This document shows positions 57,442 through 64,000 of a stretch of 64,000 bases of DNA, in pieces. The stretch is from Thelonectria olida. Its lineage: Eukaryota; Ascomycota; Sordariomycetes; Hypocreales; Nectriaceae. The stretch lies in contig JAGPYM010000016.1 in NCBI GenBank assembly GCA_020736575.1, forward strand, positions 434,001 through 498,000, in the 5' to 3' direction. The notes beneath the pieces were generated by a model, which made no database searches, was not told the origin of the DNA, and saw only the letters and a program-made list of their open reading frames with translations. The stretch's first letter is position 1, and every line of letters begins with the position of its first letter. The position numbers were made by a program, and so were the translations under genes.

Positions 57442-60138
57442 ATGCTTCACTCATCACCCACCCTCGCCCTCATCGGCCGCATACTTCCCCTCTCCTTCGC
57501 CATCTGCTTGCTTCTCGCGGGCATTTTACACAGCATTTCCGGCAATGGGGACCCTTACCGATGCGGTGCGCTCTTGAAGAATGGGAGCTGGCTCCACGAA
57601 CCTAATGCGAAAGGCGCTCGAAAGCCCTTCACGAACTGGCAGCCTGATGGCTGCATGCTTCGCCAGTATACGCCGGCCGATATCAAGGATTGCATTGGCG
57701 ACCGACATGTCGTCTTCTCTGGTGACTCGACCACTCGACAGGTCTTTTGGGGAATGGCTCGATTAGTGAGTGTACCCGGCATCTGCTTTTTGTCTCATGA
57801 CAGCGTGTCCATGATTTGACGCCATGAAATAATTCCTGCTAACCATTGGTGCCCTACAGCTCGATCGCAAGTCTGCCGAAGGCGCCCACGACCACGCCAA
57901 GATTCACGACAGCTACAATATGACGTTTGGTGGTGTTCGTATGTTGCAAATCTGGAACCCATTGTTCGAAAGCGGAGAGTTGAATCCCAACCTCACCGAA
58001 GAGCTCAAACTCTTCTCCAAGGAAAAACATCACCCCGTCCCGATCGAAAAGCAAAAGGGCGCTGCCATGATCATGCTCGGTGCAGGCAGCTGGTATGTCC
58101 TTCTCGAAAAGGCACCCAAATCCCTCACCAAGTTCCAGACAGCAATGAACAACATCACCGATCTTCTTCACCTGCAGGACCTCCCCAAATTTGGTACCAC
58201 CCCCATGGATCCCGTTGATGGTGTTGGTAATGAAATCTTCATTGCACCTGTCGCCGTGCCATTCTATAAGGACCTTCCCAAGGACCGAACTGGCCCCAAG
58301 GGCATCCACAAGGGCGAGGTGGAGGATATTGACAAATGGCTTGCGAAGATCGATCCCGAGCGCAACCTTCGTATGCTCGACTCGTTCCCCGCTCTTTCCC
58401 GTGGCCAGCCCGAAGCTATGGTTGACCGATCGCAAACTGGTTTCCACGTTATCGACTCTGTTGCCGAAGTCAAGGCTACAATCCTGCTCAACGCGCGTTG
58501 CAACGCCAAGCTCGACCAGCTACGAGGATATGCCTACAACAGGACCTGCTGCACAGACTATGGCCGCCCAAGTTTCGTCCAGACCCTCATTGTTGGCCTC
58601 ACCACTCTCTACGTCCTGGCTTGCGCTGTCTTCGAAGCCCTCGATATCATGAGTGGCTCCGAATCCCCTCGAAGGCCCCTTCTCAACATGAAGGTCGGCA
58701 TTTTCCCCACCTCGCTGCTTTTCTGCTATTTTGCCGACCGCACGCAGATCTTCGCCAAGGGAAACAAAGAGCTTGTCAACAGTGAATTCATTGTTTTGAC
58801 CGTCATTTGCGTCATCATTGCTATCCTCACGATTCGCAGGACACAGTTCCGATCGCGAACCCCCGCACCCCCTGCCACTGCGGCCCCTGCCAAGGAGGAC
58901 GCTGGCATTATGTCGCGTGACCAAACTGAAGAGTGGAAGGGCTGGATGCAGGCTGTCATTCTCATCTACCACTGGACGGGAGCCTCGAAGCATTTGGGAA
59001 TCTACATGTTTGTCCGACTCCTTGTCGCGGCCTACCTCTTCCAGACTGGATATGGCCATACCATCTATTTCCTGGCCAAGAAGGATTTCTCTTTCCGCCG
59101 TATCGCTTCAGTACTGCTACGGCTCAACATTCTCAGTTGCGCCCTCCCCTACATGATGAACACCGACTACATGTTCTACTACTTCGCCCCGCTTGTCAGC
59201 TTCTGGTTCTTTGTCGTGTATTTCACATTGGCTATTGGATCTAAGTTCAACGACAACACCAATGCTGTTTTGAGCAAGATTAACATCGCCCTTGTTCTGG
59301 TCTGGGTCATCTTCAGGATGACCCCAGTGAACACTTGGATCTTCGGAATTCTTCAATATGTTTTCCGCATTAATTGGAGTCTGTATGAGTGGGAGTTCCG
59401 GGTTCAGCTTGACGGTGTCATTGTCTTTGTCGGCATGATAGCGGGTGTCATTCAGCAACGAGTTGAACGCAACTCTTCGTGGTTTACCAACTACAAGACT
59501 GGCATTGTACCCTCCATCATTGCCCTGGTCGCTTATACTTATTCATGCCAGTACCACTTTGAGAAGAAGGAGGTCTACACTGTTTTCCACCCTTATATCT
59601 CATTCATTCCTATCTTGGCATTCATCATCTTGCGAAACGCCTTTACCCCCCTACGAAACGTTTACTCGACCGCATCTGCGTGGCTCGGCCGCTGCTCCCT
59701 CGAGACCTTTATCCTGCAATACCACATCTATCTCGCCGCTGACACGAGGGGCATTCTTCTCCTGGACATGTTCCGGGGCGGCGATGGTAGTCTTCTTGGC
59801 GACCGATGGAGGGACTTGTTTGTTATTGTCCCTCTTTTTATCTGGCTCAGCCATTGTGTGTCCGAGTCTTCGGGTCTCATTGTCAAGCTGTTGACGGCCA
59901 AGCCCAAAGAGACCCCGTATGATGCGGAAGACGAAGAGTTGAAGATTGAGGAGCCTTCATACGGCATTCTCCATAACAGCCACGTCACTCACATCTCGCG
60001 AGCAGCAAGGGGGCTGGGATCCGATTTGCGGATCAAGGTGGTGGCCATGCTCTTGGGCATGTGGCTGCTCAACTTGGTAAATTTATCTTTACAATGCTAC
60101 AAAAGCACCTTTTGCTAACAGCTCCTCAGTTTTATTAA
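57442..60138 (+). CDS. Cas1p-like polysaccharide O-acetyltransferase (PC-esterase plus 10-TM acyltransferase)
   Basis: Exons 57442-57765 and 57860-60076 plus a possible last exon of three codons (60130-60138) give about 849 residues. If the last intron is not used, the frame ends at 60118. The N-terminus has a membrane anchor (LPLSFAICLLLAGILH), then an SGNH/PC-esterase domain with HVVFSGDSTTRQVFW (Gly-Asp-Ser) and the late Asp/His pair in MVDRSQTGFHV. After VQTLIVGLTTLYVLACAV about ten membrane spans form the Cas1p-type acyltransferase (IYHWTGASKHLGIYMFVRLLVAAYLFQTGYGH). Relatives O-acetylate the glucuronoxylomannan capsule in Cryptococcus and cell-wall xylans or glycans elsewhere, acting in the Golgi. 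The C-terminal cytosolic tail is acidic. Confidence 0.88.
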
Positions 60139-60670
60139 CCTATCAATCAATGTCTTTCATTGTCTTCTGTACGAACGAATCATAGAATCGTCGCGGGGTT
60201 TGTGATTTACCTTAGATCGGCGCAAAACGGAGAAGGTTCTCCCTAGAATATCCTATTCTTCCTAACTCAACGGGTTTAGAGTTAGTGTCTAGTTACGAAA
60301 CTTGGCATGTTACCATGAAAAGGTCAATGGTTAATGGCGCAATAGTCGATTGTGAGATATTGCGGATGTCAAATGTGGTTTTCTTTTTTAGTTGTATCAT
60401 TAAATCAATCAATCTACCTGGCAGTCAATGACGAAGTCTATGCCACCCCCTCTCTTTCGCAGATGCTCCATCCCTGGAGGCCCAATTGGTGACTTGTACT
60501 TTGTTGGAGAGACGATGAAGAAACGGGTCATGTGTTGTCTGTTGCGTCCAACATGTGCATGCCTGTGCCTTGGCCTTCGTATTCAACACATGGGCCCCTC
60601 GTTCGGTTACTCGGCAGCCCCAGACTTGCTAATACGACAATGACACGATCACGACTGAGGCCCCGAGCTT
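60139..60670. other. Convergent intergenic region
   Basis: 532 bp between the 3' ends of the Cas1p-like and SDR genes. No gene is seen; the short frame at 60428-60643 has no domain. Confidence 0.55.
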
Positions 60671-61738
60671 TTAGTCCCTCGGTTCAGCATTTGTCAACAC
60701 CGTCTCCCCCGCCACCATGCCAGTCCACTCCCAACATGCACCCCAAAGTCGCTCGCAGTCCTCCTCATCTTTGCTGGCCTCGGCCACCTTGTCTGCTTTG
60801 ACGCCGACGTAGTACCCCCTCGTACCCCGGAACCGGTCCCCGATGCTCAGTTCGACGAGATCGTTGGCCGAGTCGGCCGCACGGCGCATGTCGGTGGTGA
60901 TGTGGCGTAGCAGCGGCACGAGCGCGTTGGCGACGGCCATTACGGCTCGGACCGGGAGTCTTTGTTGCGTGTGCGCCCGCGAGTCGATTATGCCGCCTGG
61001 GTCCATGGCCGTAGCGGTTATGGAGGATAACTTTGGGTCCTGATAGTGGAGTTAAGTTAGCTGACCTGTTTGCGTGAGTGACGGATGCGGATGTGTTGTT
61101 ACCTGCTGGAGACGGCGGTTTAAGTCGTGCATGAACATGACGTTGGCTAACTTGGCGTTGCCGTACCGCTGGAAGCCTCGATCGTGCTCATCGCCGGGCT
61201 TGTCGGCTGTGGGCTTGGCCAGCTCTTCGATGTCCTCAGGAAGCCCAGCTACGAGCTTCGAGAGCGGGTTTGGTCTGTCGGGATAGTGGGCGGTGGAACC
61301 GAGCATCACCACCCGCCCCGTGGGAGACATGGACCCGAGCAACTTGAGCACGAGCAGGTAATGGCCCAGATGGCTGACCTGGAATGTCGTTTCGAAGCCA
61401 TCGGGCGTGGCGAGCTGGCCGTTGAGGGACCACGTGAAGGCGTTGCACACGATTGCTGCTATCGGGGGCAGGTCGCCGCTGGCTACGCGATGCGCGACAT
61501 TGTTGGCGAAGGAGCGCACGTTTGCGAGGGAGGAGAGGTCCAGGTGTTCGATGGAGGCGCGGGCGGCGGGGTGGGAGGAGATGATGCGGGAGAGATGGGC
61601 CGTGTTCTTGTCCGAGGCTGGAGAGACGTTGCGGACGGCTGCGATGAGGGTGTGCGAAGGCGAGGTAGTGAGGAGGTGGTTGACGAAGGGGAGGCCGAGA
61701 GAGCCGTTTGCTCCGGTGATGAGGACGGTGCCGGCCAT
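60671..61738 (-). CDS. Short-chain dehydrogenase/reductase, retinol-dehydrogenase/3-ketosteroid-reductase-like
   Basis: Exons 61738-61103 and 61039-60671 give 334 residues. TVLITGANGSLGLPF is the NADP-binding turn, AAIVCNAF replaces the usual NNAG, VVMLGSTAHY supplies the catalytic Ser, and YGNAKLANVMFMHDL the Tyr and Lys. The C-terminal 120 residues (DPGGIIDSRAHTQQRLPVRA...) resemble those of fungal reductases acting on lipophilic ketones. Substrate unknown. A cluster of CGGAG half-sites lies 280-345 bp upstream, and the neighbouring gene is a regulator, so the two may form a regulated pair. Confidence 0.82.
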
Positions 61739-62261
61739 TTTGCTGGCTGTATGATATCTTGGCTTTTGGAACTAGAAGAGACGAACTCGAGGAGTTTCTA
61801 GCATTTATCTACCCGTCGAGCCATCAATACTTCTGGCCGACTGCTCAACCAGCACACCGTCCCGCCGACCTGGATGCTCATCATAGGACAGAATACGGGA
61901 CCTGCAGGTTTGTAATACCTTTAAAGCCCAAAGACCTTCTCTCATGCTATTCTGGAAGCAATTAATTTGCAGAGGGCCTGTTGAAAGTCGAGCCCTGTAC
62001 TACTTGCCGAGTCGGACGGAGTTGAGGACGGAGTTCCACGGAGTCGATGCTGTGCGCCTGTCCGGAGTCCGTGTGGAACTCCGGCGAGTCTCAATTGCAA
62101 GTCTGCGCTGGCTGTCGAATCCCAGGGTTGCTTTTGCTCTTGCAGATGTTGCTCTGCTTACTATCCAATCGACGTTTGTCTTATCCCTCCACGACTGCTT
62201 TATGCGACCCATGACCTCGATTCCAACGTATACGGACCACCTCAACCCAAGCAAGTCATCA
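61739..62261. other. Promoter region of the SDR gene
   Basis: 523 bp between the SDR start and the stop of the next minus-strand gene. It contains the CGGAG array (62017-62083) listed separately. No gene. Confidence 0.6.
62017..62083. promoter_or_regulatory. Five CGGAG half-sites within 67 bp
   Basis: CGGAG on the plus strand at 62017, 62029, 62039 and 62063 and inverted CTCCG at 62079; GGAGTTCCAC (62030) and GTGGAACTCC (62073) also form an inverted repeat. CGG-containing half-sites are typical for fungal Zn2Cys6 regulators, and the adjacent gene encodes a protein of that kind. Confidence 0.45.
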
Positions 62262-64000
62262 TCACAGATCGATATTTACCGGCGCCGCCCAGTCAAACTG
62301 CGCAAGAAGCTCCTCGTCCACCAACGCCGAAAACTCCGTCACACTACTCTTGCTCTGCGCTATCCGCTTGATCTGTCCCCTCGCCCGCCGCTCTAATTGC
62401 TCGAGTATGTTGAACATCTCGCTATGCTCGTACGACACTTTCAACCCCATCTGGATAAACTTTTTGTGCCAGTCTTCGATGAGTTTGTTATCTTCCGCGA
62501 CGGCTTCGTGGTCAGGAAACTCGATCATGTTGACGATGAGGACGATGAGGCTGGAAAAGGTGCCGCATGCGTGAAGCCTGGGATTCGTCAGATGTGCAAC
62601 GACAAATAAAGGTAAGGAAGAGACTCGCCAGACTGAATAGTCGGTTTGATGACTTAGGCAAGACAGAGGTAAGCATCGTCTACAATATTGGACACATTCA
62701 GACCACCCAGCGGGCAGCGGCGTCAACTCCGATCTCACAACTTCCCCGTCCGTTTCACCGTCTCCGAGCTCGATCACGGCCGGCGACAAGTACCGCGTGA
62801 CGCGACTGATCCACGTAATATCGAATGAAAATATGGAATGGATCCGGAACAGAACCTCGACATGTCTAAAGAAGATGTTCATCATGAACTGCGCAGACAT
62901 CGGCGGAAGCTGCGTTACGTTCTCCGTGCGCTGGAACTCGTCGGGGATATGCTTCTGCCAGTCGTACAGCATGCGCTCTATGCGGGCGATTTGCGTCTGG
63001 CGCTGCTGCGGAGTGAGCGTCTGCGCGCGCTGGCTGTACATGATGTCGTGGGCTTTGCCCTGGATGAAGGCCAGCTGGACGCGGGCGCGGAGGAAGTTGA
63101 AGCGGGCGTTTGCCTTGGCGGACCAGAGGATGCCGATGCCGTCTTCGGGGTCTTTCTCGGGCATGTCGAGGTCGGTTTCGCTGTCGAGCTGGATGTATGG
63201 GGAGCACGCGCGGAGAGCTATGTCCTTTCGAAACGGTCAGCTGGTGGGGGGTGAGAACGAGGGTGATTTTGAGCGTACCCTGTCGAGGATGTATGCGATC
63301 CAGAAGAGGCGCCGTCTCTGCAAAGCAACTGCAGGCGAACAGCTCAGAAGGGCTTGTTTCGAGTGCAATCGCATCCTCTGCGCGATGCGGATAACGCTTC
63401 CCATGAGGACCATGCTCAGCTGCGGCTCGACGCACCCTTGGTTGACCAAGGCCATGCCTAATAGAACCTGCAGTCCCAAGAGATCCTCCTGCCAGGTCAT
63501 CAAGAGAGCCATGATTGATTGAACATTTTGCAAGCAAGAAGCCACCTTCGGATCTTCCATGGGAAGCCCCTCGATGATGCGATGGTTGATGGCGAGCACG
63601 ACGTTGACGGCAGCCCACGGTACGACGGGACGTTTTGACGGGGACGAGTACAGATTGAGGAGCATGCGCATGAAGCTGGGTTCGTCAAACAGCGGATTGA
63701 AGTGGTTGTAGCTTTTGAAATACTTGTCGACGAGTGGTAAGACCTCTGGGAGCGGAGGGAGCTCGAGGTTCTCAGTTGGTTGAACGGCAGTAGATGTGTT
63801 CGCCGGACATGTTGGTGTTGGCGCCACTTCATCGCTCATACATGCTTGCATTGATACATCGCGGGCGGCATTTGTCTCTCTATGCTGCGATGTTGCCGTC
63901 TCATGGATCCTTGCTGCCATCTGCCCCAGAAGGGCTTCGATGTTTACTAGACGCGCTTCAAGAGCATCGACGCGATCATTGTTCGTCCTGGGGCTTTTGT
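62262..64000 (-). CDS. Fungal-specific transcription factor, N-terminus outside the window
   Basis: The frame is open at the window edge. From the right edge it reads through a short coiled segment (RVDALEARLVNIEALLGQM) of the kind that follows a Zn2Cys6 cluster, so the DNA-binding part lies beyond 64000. The middle is a PF04082 domain (PLVDKYFKSYNHFNPLFDEPSFMRML, MALLMTWQEDLLGLQVLLGMALV, LQRRRLFWIAYILDR). An intron at 63278-63225 joins YILDR to DIALRACSPYIQLDSETDLDMP. The exon 63224-62262 stays open, but its stretch from AGWSECVQYC to LTNPR looks intron-like; a GT-AG removal of 129 nt would keep the frame. Target genes unknown. Confidence 0.8.

Overview
The window is nuclear DNA of a filamentous ascomycete, most likely a Sordariomycete of the Fusarium type. 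The evidence is short introns of about 50-75 nt with GTAAGT-like donors, intergenic spaces of about 1 kb, and the protein families present: fungal C2H2/PF04082 regulators, a Cas1p-type polysaccharide O-acetyltransferase, GH43-CBM35, and an HpPgdA-like CE4 protein. Exon structures were built by hand. Every complete multi-exon model sums to a multiple of three, which supports the splice choices.

Left flank (1-12.3 kb): a 5'-truncated sarcosine/fructosyl-amine/saccharopine-type flavin oxidase, an AIF/AMID-like NAD(P)H oxidoreductase, a GH43 exo-galactanase with a CBM35, a Rieske oxygenase of the choline-monooxygenase type, and a GH31 glycosidase.

Core (13.9-39.4 kb): nine consecutive genes match, family by family, the fungal nicotinate-utilisation (hxn) cluster known from Aspergillus nidulans. 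In order they are hxnY (2-oxoglutarate oxygenase), hxnW (SDR), hxnM (CE4-fold cyclic imidase), hxnN (amidase), hxnV (phenol-hydroxylase-like monooxygenase), hxnZ (NiaP/SV2-like MFS carrier), hxnT (old yellow enzyme), hxnX (salicylate-hydroxylase-like monooxygenase) and hxnR (two-finger C2H2 regulator). The molybdenum hydroxylase hxnS is absent. An allantoate/nicotinate-permease-family carrier 7.5 kb past hxnR is a possible hxnP. The genes fit one route: uptake, ring hydroxylation (X, V, Y), ring reduction and oxidation (T, W), imide opening (M), then deamidation (N).

Two features of the core stand out. First, hxnY is split by an apparently complete 3,062-bp hAT transposon (14383-17444) with a perfect 8-bp target duplication and an open 725-residue transposase; the two gene halves are otherwise undamaged. 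Second, the 9-mer AGTGGGGGA occurs six times in the window, always in intergenic promoter regions of this cluster, which makes it a candidate binding site for HxnR.

Right flank (39.6-64 kb): a secreted two-domain fasciclin protein, a SIRT6/7-like sirtuin, a sugar transporter, the allantoate-family transporter, an 8.7-kb gene-poor stretch, the Cas1p-like acyltransferase, an SDR, and a zinc-cluster-type regulator that runs off the right edge.
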